A stretch of DNA of 8,040 bases from an uncultured Bacteroides sp. (GTDB lineage Bacteria > Bacteroidota > Bacteroidia > Bacteroidales > UBA11471), in contig CAJLYN010000093.1 in the NCBI GenBank assembly GCA_905210875.1, positions 1-8,040 of the forward strand, written 5' to 3'. Position numbers and translations under genes: made by a program. Below are positions 1 through 7,535 of this stretch, piece after piece. Numbering within the stretch: the stretch's first letter is position 1; every line of letters begins with the position of its first letter. Below the pieces are notes generated by a model. The model was not told where the DNA came from. It saw only the letters and a list, made by a program, of their open reading frames with translations, and ran no database searches.

Positions 1-1
1 G

Positions 2-1219
2 TTTGAAGTATATGATGCCCGCCGGGAAGAAAAAAATCCGTTTATAAACCGTTTACGGGAGGCCGACCCACAACTTTATGAAGATATGGTGAAGTGGGGG
101 CGTCGTAATATTGCTTGTCTGACGATAGCTCCTACGGGTACGACCAGTCTTATGACGCAGACCACTTCGGGTATCGAACCGGTATTTATGCCGGTTTACC
201 GTCGCCGTCGCAAGGTGAATCCTAACGATGCCGATGTGAGAGTAGATTACATCGATGAGTCGGGCGACGCCTTTGAAGAATATCTGGTTTACCACCATAA
301 GTTTGTAACTTGGATGAAGATGAACGGATATGAGGTACGTAACGATTATACCCAAAGCGAGATAGACGAAATCATTTCGCATTCTCCTTACTACAAAGCA
401 ACGTCGAACGATATCGATTGGATGCAAAAAGTGCGTATGCAAGGTCGGGTGCAGAAATGGGTCGACCATTCCATCAGCGTGACCATCAACTTGCCGGCCG
501 ATGTTACAGAAGAACTGGTGGGCGACCTCTATGTCGAGGCCTGGCGTTGCGGATGCAAAGGCTGTACGGTCTATCGCGAAGGTTCCCGTTCGGGAGTGCT
601 GATAGCGGTGCAGAAAGAGGCCAAGAAAGAAAAAGAGAAAGAGGCGGCTGCTCAACAAACCAGTGTGCAAGGCGATATGGTGCGTCCCACAGAATTGGAA
701 GCCGATGTGGTGCGTTTCCAAAACAACCGCGAGAAGTGGATTGCCTTTATCGGTCTGAAAGATGGTAAGCCCTATGAAATATTTACCGGTCTGGCCGATG
801 ATGACGATGGCATATCAATACCCAAAAATATCACCAAAGGAAAGATTATCAAGGCTTACGACGAGAACGGAAACAAGCATTACGACTTCCAGTTCCGCAA
901 CAAGCGAGGATATAAGACCACAATTGAAGGCCTCTCCGAGAAGTTCAATCCCGAGTATTGGAATTATGCCAAACTTATTTCGGGCGTACTTCGCTATGGC
1001 ATGCCCATCGAGCAGGTTCTTAAATTGGTCGGCTCACTGCAATTGAATAGCGAAAATATCAATACCTGGAAAAACGGTGTAGAACGGGCGTTGAAGAAAT
1101 ATATGCCCAATGGTGCCAGTGCCAGTGGTCAGAAGTGCCCGAAATGCGGCCAGGAGACCCTTGTTTATCAAGAAGGTTGTCTGATATGTACTTCATGTGG
1201 AACCTCTAAGTGCGGATAA
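2..1219 (+). CDS. nrdJ: Adenosylcobalamin-dependent (class II) ribonucleotide reductase, C-terminal part (5' end outside window)
   Basis: The reading frame is open from base 2 and has no start in the window; about 405 C-terminal residues are present, perhaps half of a protein of this family. The enzyme reduces ribonucleotides to deoxyribonucleotides in the cytoplasm using a B12-derived radical. Visible features, in order: the phosphate-binding loop of the catalytic barrel (APTGTTSLMTQTTSGIEPVF, about bases 128-187), the strand and loop around WVDHSISVTINLP, and KGCTVYREGSRSGVL, all typical of the class II enzyme. A charged linker rich in K and E follows, then a TSCPD-like accessory domain without the usual cysteine signature (EIFTG ... 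YAKLISGVLRYGMPIEQVL). The protein ends in a cysteine-rich zinc-ribbon or redox tail with six cysteines (CPKCG, CLICTSCG, KCG), expected for re-reduction of the active site. The ATG at 86 is internal, because conserved sequence continues upstream of it. Its TAA overlaps the next gene's ATG. The family call is secure; the symbol is less so. Confidence 0.93.
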   Translation, partial: FEVYDARREEKNPFINRLREADPQLYEDMVKWGRRNIACLTIAPTGTTSLMTQTTSGIEPVFMPVYRRRRKVNPNDADVRVDYIDESGDAFEEYLVYHHKFVTWMKMNGYEVRNDYTQSEIDEIISHSPYYKATSNDIDWMQKVRMQGRVQKWVDHSISVTINLPADVTEELVGDLYVEAWRCGCKGCTVYREGSRSGVLIAVQKEAKKEKEKEAAAQQTSVQGDMVRPTELEADVVRFQNNREKWIAFIGLKDGKPYEIFTGLADDDDGISIPKNITKGKIIKAYDENGNKHYDFQFRNKRGYKTTIEGLSEKFNPEYWNYAKLISGVLRYGMPIEQVLKLVGSLQLNSENINTWKNGVERALKKYMPNGASASGQKCPKCGQETLVYQEGCLICTSCGTSKCG

Positions 1220-3900
1220 TGCGAATAACGTTTTTCATTGAATATCACACCCGTTGGGGACAACAACTATTGTTGAGCGGCGATATAGAATCTTTGGGTT
1301 CGAACAGTGAAGAGCATGCGCTTCCTATGCAATATGTCGACGATGGCTGGTGGACAGCCACCATCGACATCGACCCGAATCAGACATTTGCCTATCGGTA
1401 TTTGTTGCGTGAAGACGGAGTCATATCTCGAAAAGAGTGGGGCGGGGAACATTGTTTCCGCCCCACTCTTGGCATTTCGGACTATCAAGTGTATGACGAG
1501 TGGCGTGCGATTGCACAAGACAAGGCGTTTCTCTCTTCGGCTGTATTACGATGCGGACTTCTTCATCGTGAGAACCAGAACAAAGAGGCTGACGATTGTT
1601 GTGCCGGTGTAAGATTTGAAGTGACGGCTCCTGCACTTTTACCGCACGAAACCCTGGCCGTGGTCGGCTCATTTACAGACAATCCTTGGAGTGTAGAGGA
1701 ATCCTGTCTTATGTCCGACGCTCGTTATCCGGTGTGGTCGGTAACCCTCTCTCCCGAAATATTGCGTCTCCGGGTTGAATATAAATTTGTCGTTGTCGAT
1801 AAGGCCTCACATCGTATTGTGGCGTGGGAAGAGGGTGCAAACCGTCGGTTGCCGCTGTGGGTGAGTCGGCCAGGCGAAACAATTATTGCCTCTGCCGCCC
1901 ATTTACGACTGTTCCGTCCGTTGTGGAAAGGAGCCGGAGTGGCCATACCCGTATTCTCGTTACGTTCCGAGGAGAGTTGGGGTATAGGCGAGTTTCTCGA
2001 TATTGAAAAAATGGTCGACTGGGCAGTGATTACCGGGCAACGACTTATACAGCTATTGCCTGTCAACGACACAACCATGTGGCATACTTGGCTCGACTCA
2101 TATCCCTATCGGGCCAACTCGGTGTATGCTCTTCATCCGGCTTATCTGCATCTGCCTGCTGTTGGGCGCCTGGCCGACGAAGCACTTATGGCCGGCTATG
2201 AACGACGTGCTGCCGAGTTGAATGCTTTGTCCACGGTCGATTACGAATCGGTAATTGGCTTGAAAGAAGAATATATGCGTCGACTCTTTGCCGAGATAGG
2301 TGCTCAGACGTTGTCCACGACCGATTACCAGCGATTTTTTAGTGAAAACAAGGCTTGGCTTGTACCTTACGCCGCCTTCTGTTACTTGCGGGATACGCAG
2401 CATACACCGGTATGGAAACAGTGGGGAGAGTATGCCGAGTACGACCCCGAAAAGATAGCCGGACTTACCGCTGAAAGCAGCGACGCTTATCCTTTGGTAT
2501 CCCGATACTATTTCGAACAGTACCATCTGCATCGACAACTGTCTCAAGTCAGAGATTATGCCCGGAGTCATGGCGTTGTTATCAAAGGTGATTTGCCTAT
2601 CGGAGTAAGTCACGAAAGTGTAGATGCCTGGGTCAACCCACACCTGTTTCACCTCAATATGTGTGCCGGAGCTCCTCCCGATGATTTTTCGGTTACGGGG
2701 CAGAATTGGGGGTTTCCTACCTATAATTGGCAAGAGATGTCCAACGACGGATATAGTTGGTGGAAAGCTCGTTTTACCAACATGGCCGAATATTTCGATG
2801 CTTACCGCATAGACCATATTTTGGGATTTTTCCGTATATGGGAAATTCCCGATACGGCTGTTGAGGGGTTGCCGGGACATTTCAATGCGGCATTGCCATT
2901 TACGGTCGACGAGTTGGCTCATTATGGTTTCTCTTTCAATGAAGACCGTCATGCCCGGCCCTATATTCGAGAAGAGATGCTTCCTGCACTTTTCGGCGCC
3001 TATGCACAAGAGGTGTGTGATAATTACCTGCGTCGGAGCAACGACGGAACATTCCGATTGAAAGAGTCGGTAGATAATCAGAAAAAGATATCGGCACTTT
3101 TCGATGACGTTTGCGACGAAAGAGCTCAGATGATAAAACGTGGTCTCTTCCGTTTGACCGATGAGGTGCTTTTTGTCCGGGACCCCTACAAAGAACACAC
3201 ATGGCACCCACGTATTATGGCCTATGATACATATAGTTTCAAGGCACTCTCTCCCGAAATGCAACAAAGCTTCCGGCATCTGCACGAAGATTTCTATTAC
3301 AGTCGGCACAATGATTTCTGGCGAGAAGAGGCAATGAGGAAATTGCCGACACTCTTGTCGTCGACCCAGATGTTGGTCTGTGGAGAAGATTTGGGCATGA
3401 TACCCCAGTGTGTGCCAGATGTGATGGAACGCTTGCAGATTCTTTCTCTGGAAATCGAACGCATGCCCAAGGAATGGGGTAGAGAGTTTGGCGACACAAG
3501 TCGGTATCCATATCTTTCGGTGTGTACCACATCGACCCATGATATGTCGGGAATACGCGGTTGGTGGGAAGAAGATTTCTCGAGAACACAACGCTATTAC
3601 AATACGGTCTTACACCGTGAGGGTATTCCCCCCGAGGAATGTCCGCCCTACATCTGCGAAGAAATTATCTGTCGGCATTTGGAGTCACCGTCGATGTGGG
3701 TGATTCTGCCTTTACAGGATTGGTTGTCGATATGTCTCGACATACGGGTCCCCGATCCGTCGGTCGAGCGTATCAATGTGCCCTCTAATCCCAGAAATTA
3801 TTGGCGTTATCGCATGCATTTAACTCTTGAAACCCTTATTCGTCAAGACAAGTTGAATGCAAAGATAAAAGAGATGATTGTTCGGGCATCTCGAGGGTGA
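1219..3900 (+). CDS. malQ: 4-alpha-glucanotransferase, DPE2-like GH77 with two N-terminal CBM20 modules
   Basis: 893 residues. Transfers alpha-1,4-glucan segments between maltooligosaccharides or glycogen-like acceptors (disproportionation) in maltose and starch breakdown; no signal peptide, so cytoplasmic. Two starch-binding CBM20-like modules come first (about residues 1-88, ITFFIEYHTRWG, and 131-225, VRFEVTAPALL). The GH77 barrel begins near residue 238 (GVAIPVFSLRSEESWGIGEF). The catalytic residues are recognisable: nucleophile Asp532 in YRIDHILGFFRIWE, acid/base Glu723 in VCGEDLGMIP, and Asp775 in TSTHDMSGIRGWW. The nucleophile and acid/base lie 191 residues apart, against about 47 in Thermus amylomaltase. 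This shows the large insertion typical of plant DPE2 and its Bacteroidetes relatives. The ATG at 1219 overlaps the previous stop (TAATG) and gives the usual N-terminus; an in-frame GTG at 1210 is possible but less likely. A strong hairpin lies within the coding sequence at 1433-1470. All catalytic residues are intact and there is no frameshift. Confidence 0.95.
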   Translation: MRITFFIEYHTRWGQQLLLSGDIESLGSNSEEHALPMQYVDDGWWTATIDIDPNQTFAYRYLLREDGVISRKEWGGEHCFRPTLGISDYQVYDEWRAIAQDKAFLSSAVLRCGLLHRENQNKEADDCCAGVRFEVTAPALLPHETLAVVGSFTDNPWSVEESCLMSDARYPVWSVTLSPEILRLRVEYKFVVVDKASHRIVAWEEGANRRLPLWVSRPGETIIASAAHLRLFRPLWKGAGVAIPVFSLRSEESWGIGEFLDIEKMVDWAVITGQRLIQLLPVNDTTMWHTWLDSYPYRANSVYALHPAYLHLPAVGRLADEALMAGYERRAAELNALSTVDYESVIGLKEEYMRRLFAEIGAQTLSTTDYQRFFSENKAWLVPYAAFCYLRDTQHTPVWKQWGEYAEYDPEKIAGLTAESSDAYPLVSRYYFEQYHLHRQLSQVRDYARSHGVVIKGDLPIGVSHESVDAWVNPHLFHLNMCAGAPPDDFSVTGQNWGFPTYNWQEMSNDGYSWWKARFTNMAEYFDAYRIDHILGFFRIWEIPDTAVEGLPGHFNAALPFTVDELAHYGFSFNEDRHARPYIREEMLPALFGAYAQEVCDNYLRRSNDGTFRLKESVDNQKKISALFDDVCDERAQMIKRGLFRLTDEVLFVRDPYKEHTWHPRIMAYDTYSFKALSPEMQQSFRHLHEDFYYSRHNDFWREEAMRKLPTLLSSTQMLVCGEDLGMIPQCVPDVMERLQILSLEIERMPKEWGREFGDTSRYPYLSVCTTSTHDMSGIRGWWEEDFSRTQRYYNTVLHREGIPPEECPPYICEEIICRHLESPSMWVILPLQDWLSICLDIRVPDPSVERINVPSNPRNYWRYRMHLTLETLIRQDKLNAKIKEMIVRASRG
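1433..1470. repeat. Perfect 13-bp inverted repeat (hairpin) inside malQ
   Basis: Bases 1433-1445 (AAGAGTGGGGCGG) are the exact reverse complement of 1458-1470 (CCGCCCCACTCTT), with a 12-base loop. Two G-T wobble pairs and one A-T pair could extend the stem inward. Eight of the 13 pairs are G-C, so it should be stable in mRNA. It lies 215 bases into malQ, at the end of the first CBM20 module, and encodes the stretch around KEWGGEHCFRPTL. No T-run follows the right arm, so it does not look like an intrinsic terminator. Whether it has any function is unknown. Confidence 0.8.
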
Positions 3901-3946
3901 GGCTTTTTAGGCGGAAAGTATGCTTCACAAATAATCGTCGGGAGAG

Positions 3947-3977
3947 TTTGTCGAGAAAGATAAATGTGTTATTTTTG
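3947..3977 (+). promoter_or_regulatory. Bacteroidetes-type promoter of the tetR-fabG-rluA operon
   Basis: A -33 TTTG at 3947-3950 and a -7 TATTTTTG at 3970-3977 (perfect TAnnTTTG) are 19 bases apart, which matches the primary sigma factor consensus of Bacteroidetes. Transcription would begin near 3982-3986, leaving a leader of roughly 15-20 bases before the ATG at 4001. The position directly ahead of a regulator gene, with no clear terminator after malQ, suggests that the operon has its own promoter and may also receive read-through. Confidence 0.7.
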
Positions 3978-4000
3978 CCTTAGATAAACTTGTGTACAGC

Positions 4001-4615
4001 ATGAAAGAACTAGTGTCGAAAACGCGAAAACTTCTTGTCGATACGGCACGACAGTTGTTCGCACAGAAAGGCATAGACAATACGACGATGAACCTTATAG
4101 CAGTGGCTTCTGGTAAAGGTCGGCGTACGCTGTACACATATTTCCGAAGTAAAACGGAAATCTATCAGGCCGTTATTGAGTCGGAACTGTCTCATCTCGT
4201 TCATCAGTTAACCGATGTTATGGGGAGAGACCTGCCACCCGATGAGAAATTGACCGTCTATATACAAGTGCGGCTGGAAGTTTTTAGAGAGACTATTCTG
4301 CGTAATGGCACGTTGAAGGCTGAATTTTTTAGAGATATTCGTAAAGTTGAAGCGGCCCGCAAGAATATCGACCGACAAGAAGTGGAGTTCCTTCGTCGCA
4401 TTATCGATGAAGGAATAAAGATGGGCATTTTCAAGCCAAAACCCGTATTGCCAACATCGTGGGTCATACATTGTTGTCTTAAAGGATTGGAAATACCTTA
4501 TTTGAAAGGTGTTTTTTCTGATATGGGTTTTGACTCGGCTCGATTGAAGGAATTTATTGCCGACATGACCAAATCGTGTCTCGGTTATGAAAGAAATATG
4601 CAATCACAATTTTAA
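4001..4615 (+). CDS. TetR/AcrR-family transcriptional regulator
   Basis: 204 residues, a typical TetR length. The N-terminal DNA-binding domain is clear: TARQLFAQKGIDNTTMNLIAVASGKGRRTLYTYFRSKTEI, with the helix-turn-helix at about residues 27-48 and the hallmark TLYTYFRSK recognition-helix end. The remaining 150 residues are helical and would form the dimerisation and ligand-binding domain; the ligand cannot be read from sequence. ATG 4001 is preferred because it gives the usual short N-terminal arm; an in-frame GTG lies at 3992. The gene is first in an operon with fabG (10-bp gap) and an RluA-type gene. By analogy with other TetR proteins linked to lipid genes, it could sense an acyl compound and regulate this operon, itself included, but no clear palindromic operator is seen at the promoter. 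Confidence 0.92.
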   Translation: MKELVSKTRKLLVDTARQLFAQKGIDNTTMNLIAVASGKGRRTLYTYFRSKTEIYQAVIESELSHLVHQLTDVMGRDLPPDEKLTVYIQVRLEVFRETILRNGTLKAEFFRDIRKVEAARKNIDRQEVEFLRRIIDEGIKMGIFKPKPVLPTSWVIHCCLKGLEIPYLKGVFSDMGFDSARLKEFIADMTKSCLGYERNMQSQF

Positions 4616-4625
4616 AAAGAAGAAT

Positions 4626-5372
4626 ATGAAATTACTCGAAGGAAAAGTGGCCCTCATTACAGGTGCCGCCCGCGGTATAGGAAAAGCCGTGGCCATGAAA
4701 TTTGCACAAGAAGGTGCCAATATTGCTTTCACCGATTTGCTGATCGATGAGAACGGAAAAGCTACCGAAGCCGAGATTGCTGCTTTGGGTGTAAAGGCAA
4801 AAGGTTATGCCTCGAATGCCGCCAACTTTGAAGAGACCGAGAAGGTTGTCAATCAAGTTAAAGAAGACTTCGGCTCGATAGATATTCTTGTCAACAATGC
4901 CGGAATCACCAAAGACGGCTTGATGATGCGTATGAGCGAAGCTCAATGGGATGCTGTCATCAACGTAAACTTGAAATCGGCTTTCAATTTCATACACGCC
5001 TGCACCCCCATTATGATGCGTCAGAAGAGCGGCAGCATCATCAACATGGCATCGGTAGTGGGTGTTCACGGTAATGCCGGGCAAGCCAACTATTCAGCTT
5101 CCAAGGCCGGTATGATAGGTTTGGCCAAATCTATTGCCCAGGAGTTGGGTTCGCGTGGTATTCGTGCCAATGCCATTGCTCCCGGTTTTATCATTACCGA
5201 CATGACGGCCAAACTTCCCGATGATGTCAAGGCTGAGTGGTGCAAGAAGATTCCTCTCCGTCGTGGCGGAACACCTGAAGATGTTGCCAATATTGCTACA
5301 TTCCTCGCATCGGATATGTCGTCGTATGTATCGGGTCAAGTGATACAAGTCGACGGCGGTATGAATATGTAA
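4626..5372 (+). CDS. fabG: 3-oxoacyl-[acyl-carrier-protein] reductase
   Basis: 248 residues, a standard FabG length. It reduces 3-oxoacyl-ACP to 3-hydroxyacyl-ACP with NADPH in the elongation cycle of type II fatty acid synthesis, in the cytoplasm, normally as a tetramer. All short-chain dehydrogenase signatures are present: the nucleotide-binding TGAARGIG at residues 12-19, NNAG at 90-93, and the catalytic tetrad Asn115, Ser143, Tyr156 and Lys160 (YSASK). The C-terminus YVSGQVIQVDGGMNM is the classical FabG ending. ATG 4626 gives the standard N-terminus MKLLEGKVALITG; an in-frame ATG at 4587 lies inside tetR and would add 13 unconserved residues. It is the middle gene of the tetR-fabG-rluA operon, 10 bp from each neighbour. 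An SDR with another substrate is possible, but the motif set strongly favours FabG. Confidence 0.95.
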   Translation: MKLLEGKVALITGAARGIGKAVAMKFAQEGANIAFTDLLIDENGKATEAEIAALGVKAKGYASNAANFEETEKVVNQVKEDFGSIDILVNNAGITKDGLMMRMSEAQWDAVINVNLKSAFNFIHACTPIMMRQKSGSIINMASVVGVHGNAGQANYSASKAGMIGLAKSIAQELGSRGIRANAIAPGFIITDMTAKLPDDVKAEWCKKIPLRRGGTPEDVANIATFLASDMSSYVSGQVIQVDGGMNM

Positions 5373-5382
5373 TGCCATCCGT

Positions 5383-6066
5383 ATGGAAGTCTTGTATGAA
5401 GACAATCATCTGATTATCGTCAATAAGAACGTATCCGAAATCGTTCAAGGCGACGAGACTGGCGATACTCCGCTGAGCGAGACATTGAAGTTTTGGCTTA
5501 AAGAGAAATATCAAAAGCCGGGTAATGTTTTTGTGGGGGTAACCCATCGTCTCGACCGTCCGGTGAGTGGGTTGGTTGTCTTTGCCAAGACCAGCAAAGC
5601 GTTGGCGCGGCTCAATGAGATGTTTCGTACCGGTGAAGTGAAAAAGACCTATTGGGCGATTGTACAACCGGCACCCGAACGAGAGGCCGATGAGTTGAGA
5701 CACTATCTTGTACGAAACGAGAAACTTAACAAGTCGGTGGCTTGGGATAGACCGAGGCCCGATGCCAAAGAAGCCGTACTTTCTTATCGCACATTGGCAC
5801 GAAGCGATAATTATACGTTACTGGAAGTTTCTCTCAAAACAGGGCGCCATCACCAGATTCGTTGCCAGTTGGCCAAGATTGGCTCTCCTATTAAGGGAGA
5901 TTTGAAGTATGGAGCCCGACGTTCCAACCCCGATGGTGGTATTTCGCTTCACGCACGGCGCATATCTTTTATACATCCGGTTTCGAAACAGCTTATCGAT
6001 GTTACTGCCCCTGTGCCCGATGATGCTTTGTGGCGATATTTTGATAATGTCGTTTCTCCACAATGA
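5383..6066 (+). CDS. RluA-family RNA pseudouridine synthase
   Basis: 227 residues, the short form of the family, without an N-terminal S4 RNA-binding domain. It isomerises specific uridines to pseudouridine in rRNA or tRNA. The N-terminus MEVLYEDNHLIIVNKN is the first catalytic strand of the family. The signature HRLDRPVSGLVVFAKT at residues 55-70 carries the catalytic Asp58, and GRHHQIRCQLA (154-164) followed by GDLKYG and the late SLHARRISFIHP are the other conserved blocks. The target uridine cannot be assigned, so no RluA, RluC or TruC symbol is given. It is the last gene of the operon, 10 bp after fabG and just before a strong terminator. Its pairing with fabG has no obvious metabolic logic and may simply be shared expression with growth rate. 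Confidence 0.93.
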   Translation: MEVLYEDNHLIIVNKNVSEIVQGDETGDTPLSETLKFWLKEKYQKPGNVFVGVTHRLDRPVSGLVVFAKTSKALARLNEMFRTGEVKKTYWAIVQPAPEREADELRHYLVRNEKLNKSVAWDRPRPDAKEAVLSYRTLARSDNYTLLEVSLKTGRHHQIRCQLAKIGSPIKGDLKYGARRSNPDGGISLHARRISFIHPVSKQLIDVTAPVPDDALWRYFDNVVSPQ

Positions 6067-6089
6067 TAGGGCCTTTTAATAAAACCTGT

Positions 6090-6126
6090 AAAAAAGGAGA
6101 TGAAAATTTTTTTCATCTCCTTTTTT
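6090..6126. terminator. Bidirectional intrinsic terminator between convergent operons
   Basis: Bases 6090-6106 (A6 GGAGATG A4) pair perfectly with 6110-6126, giving a 17-bp stem with a 3-base loop. The flanking A-run and T-run produce a U-tract in transcripts from either strand. It lies 24 bases after the RluA-type gene and 15 bases beyond the stop of the leftward deoR gene, so it can end both operons. Confidence 0.9.
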
Positions 6127-6140
6127 ATATGATATAGCAA

Positions 6141-6899
6141 TCAATAGAGGATTTTTACTTGCTGTTTTTCTATTTTCTTTATGTCCTCTTCATCGATGTG
6201 TTTGTCGGTAATAAGAGTGTGTACCAGTGAGATGGGGCCAAGACTGGCAAACGAACTGTTCCCGATTTTGGAGGAGTCGGCTACTAGAAATATTTCGTCG
6301 GCCGATTGAATCATGGTCGATTTCACCACCAAATCACTCAAGCTAGGGTAGGTGAGGCGCATATCGCCCGAAATACCGGCCGTAGCCAGAAACAGTTTGT
6401 TGGCATGGAGTCCCTTTATCGAATTAGCCGCCATCTCTCCGGTCAGAGACAGGGTGGGGGCTTTGAATTCGCCACCGGTAACAATCAGATTAATATTGTG
6501 ATTTTCTCCCAGAATAAGAGCAATGTTCAGGGCATTGGTAATGACGGTAAGCGTTTTTCCATTAATCAGAAGTTTGGCAATCTCGGTCGTCGTAGAGCCG
6601 GAATCAAGTATGATGGTATCGTTGTCTTTTATAAACGAAACGGCTTTCCGGGCAATCTCTTTTTTTTCTTCAATATGTGTCTGATTGAAGAGTTGTCCCG
6701 TTTTGGCAAATGTGCCTACATCTTTTAAGAAGGCACCGCCGTGTTCACGCTGTATGTAACCCATCTCTTCAAGGACTTCGAGGTCTTGACGAATGGTTAC
6801 ATCGGTTACATTGAAAATACGGCTCAAATCCTGCACTTTGGCGTGTCCGTCTTCCCGAATAAGATTCAGAATCTTTATTCTGCGTTGATTAAGGGCCAT
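6141..6899 (-). CDS. DeoR/GlpR-family transcriptional regulator
   Basis: 252 residues, the normal family length. The N-terminal winged helix-turn-helix spans about residues 5-57: RRIKILNLIREDGHAKVQDL, then the recognition helix in VTDVTIRQDLEVLEEMGYIQREHGGA, the DeoR signature. The C-terminal sugar-phosphate sensor domain (about 77-235) contains DSGSTTTEIA (99-108), TGGEF (141-145) and VADSSKIG (206-213), all characteristic. Family members usually repress sugar or nucleoside catabolic operons and are released by a phosphorylated intermediate; the ligand here is unknown. The gene begins 4 bp after ribB and is probably co-transcribed with it. The nearby divergent transketolase gene suggests a pentose-phosphate signal, which is inference. 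It ends beside the bidirectional terminator. Confidence 0.93.
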   Translation of the reverse strand: MALNQRRIKILNLIREDGHAKVQDLSRIFNVTDVTIRQDLEVLEEMGYIQREHGGAFLKDVGTFAKTGQLFNQTHIEEKKEIARKAVSFIKDNDTIILDSGSTTTEIAKLLINGKTLTVITNALNIALILGENHNINLIVTGGEFKAPTLSLTGEMAANSIKGLHANKLFLATAGISGDMRLTYPSLSDLVVKSTMIQSADEIFLVADSSKIGNSSFASLGPISLVHTLITDKHIDEEDIKKIEKQQVKILY

Positions 6900-6903
6900 A
6901 AGC

Positions 6904-7518
6904 TTACATATTCTTGGTTAAACGATATTCAATAATTTGATTTATTGACACAATTCTCAACCCGTATTTGTTGGCAATCTCTTCCAGTTGTGGCAGGCGG
7001 GCCATGGTGCCGTCAGGGTTGAGTATCTCAATGAGGGCCCCTCCCGGGTTCATGCCGGCCATGCGGGTAAGGTCGAGCAGGGCTTCGGTGTGTCCGTCGC
7101 GTTCAAGCACACCATTGTCAGCCCCATAGAGCGGAAACACGTGTCCCGGACGAGCCAGTTCTTCGGGTTTGATTGAGCCTGTGACCAATGCTTTAATAGT
7201 CGTAGCCCGGTCGTATGCCGAAACACCGGTAGTGCAACCGTATCCTCGAAGATCGACCGACATCGTGAACGGGGTTCCCAAGAGCGAAGTATTTTCTTCG
7301 GCCATGGGCGCAAGTTGCAATTCCCGGCAGCGGGTACGAGGTAACGGAGCACATAACAATCCGCGACCAACCGTAATCATGAAATTTACGGCATCGGGCG
7401 TAATTTTCTCTCCTGAGATGATAAAGTCGCCTTCGTTTTCTCTTTTTTCATCATCAATTACGATGACTATGCGCCCTTGCTTTATATCTTTCAGAACCGC
7501 ATCAATTGTGCTGAGCAT
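6904..7518 (-). CDS. ribB: 3,4-dihydroxy-2-butanone 4-phosphate synthase (stand-alone RibB)
   Basis: 204 residues. It converts D-ribulose 5-phosphate to 3,4-dihydroxy-2-butanone 4-phosphate and formate, supplying the xylene-ring carbons of riboflavin; cytoplasmic and Mg-dependent. Family motifs are intact: the acidic loop DDEKRENEGDFI at residues 22-33, GVSAYDRATTI (98-108), RPGHVFPL (123-130) and DGHTEALLDL (141-150), which hold the metal-binding and catalytic residues, then NPDGTMARLPQL. The protein stops shortly after IIEYRLTKNM, close to where Escherichia coli RibB ends. It therefore lacks the C-terminal GTP cyclohydrolase II domain of the bifunctional RibBA proteins common in this phylum. 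It is the first gene of a leftward operon with deoR. The leader before the start is short, with no room for an FMN riboswitch. Confidence 0.95.
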   Translation of the reverse strand: MLSTIDAVLKDIKQGRIVIVIDDEKRENEGDFIISGEKITPDAVNFMITVGRGLLCAPLPRTRCRELQLAPMAEENTSLLGTPFTMSVDLRGYGCTTGVSAYDRATTIKALVTGSIKPEELARPGHVFPLYGADNGVLERDGHTEALLDLTRMAGMNPGGALIEILNPDGTMARLPQLEEIANKYGLRIVSINQIIEYRLTKNM

Positions 7519-7535
7519 ACGATAATATTTTATGG

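Noticed and set aside
86..88. ATG as a possible start for the ribonucleotide reductase fragment
   Set aside because: The same frame is open upstream to base 2 with family-like sequence, so this Met is internal and the gene is cut by the window edge.
53..721. 222-codon open frame on the - strand opposite the ribonucleotide reductase
   Set aside because: It is antisense to conserved class II reductase sequence, shows no family motifs, and has the low-complexity His/Leu/Phe-rich look of a shadow frame.
2098..3591. 497-codon open frame on the - strand opposite malQ
   Set aside because: It lies entirely antisense to a well-conserved GH77 gene with intact catalytic motifs. The translation has no recognisable domain, and the frame is best explained by codon bias on the coding strand.
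3901..3946. Possible terminator after malQ
   Set aside because: A short T-run follows the stop codon, but I could find no convincing stem before it, so read-through into the next operon remains possible.
4587..4625. Upstream in-frame ATG extending FabG by 13 residues
   Set aside because: It lies within the end of tetR, and the extra residues are not part of FabG proteins. The ATG at 4626 gives the canonical N-terminus.
7519..7535. FMN riboswitch upstream of ribB
   Set aside because: The predicted leader is only about 10-13 bases long, and the upstream A+T-rich DNA shows none of the conserved RFN-element sequence.
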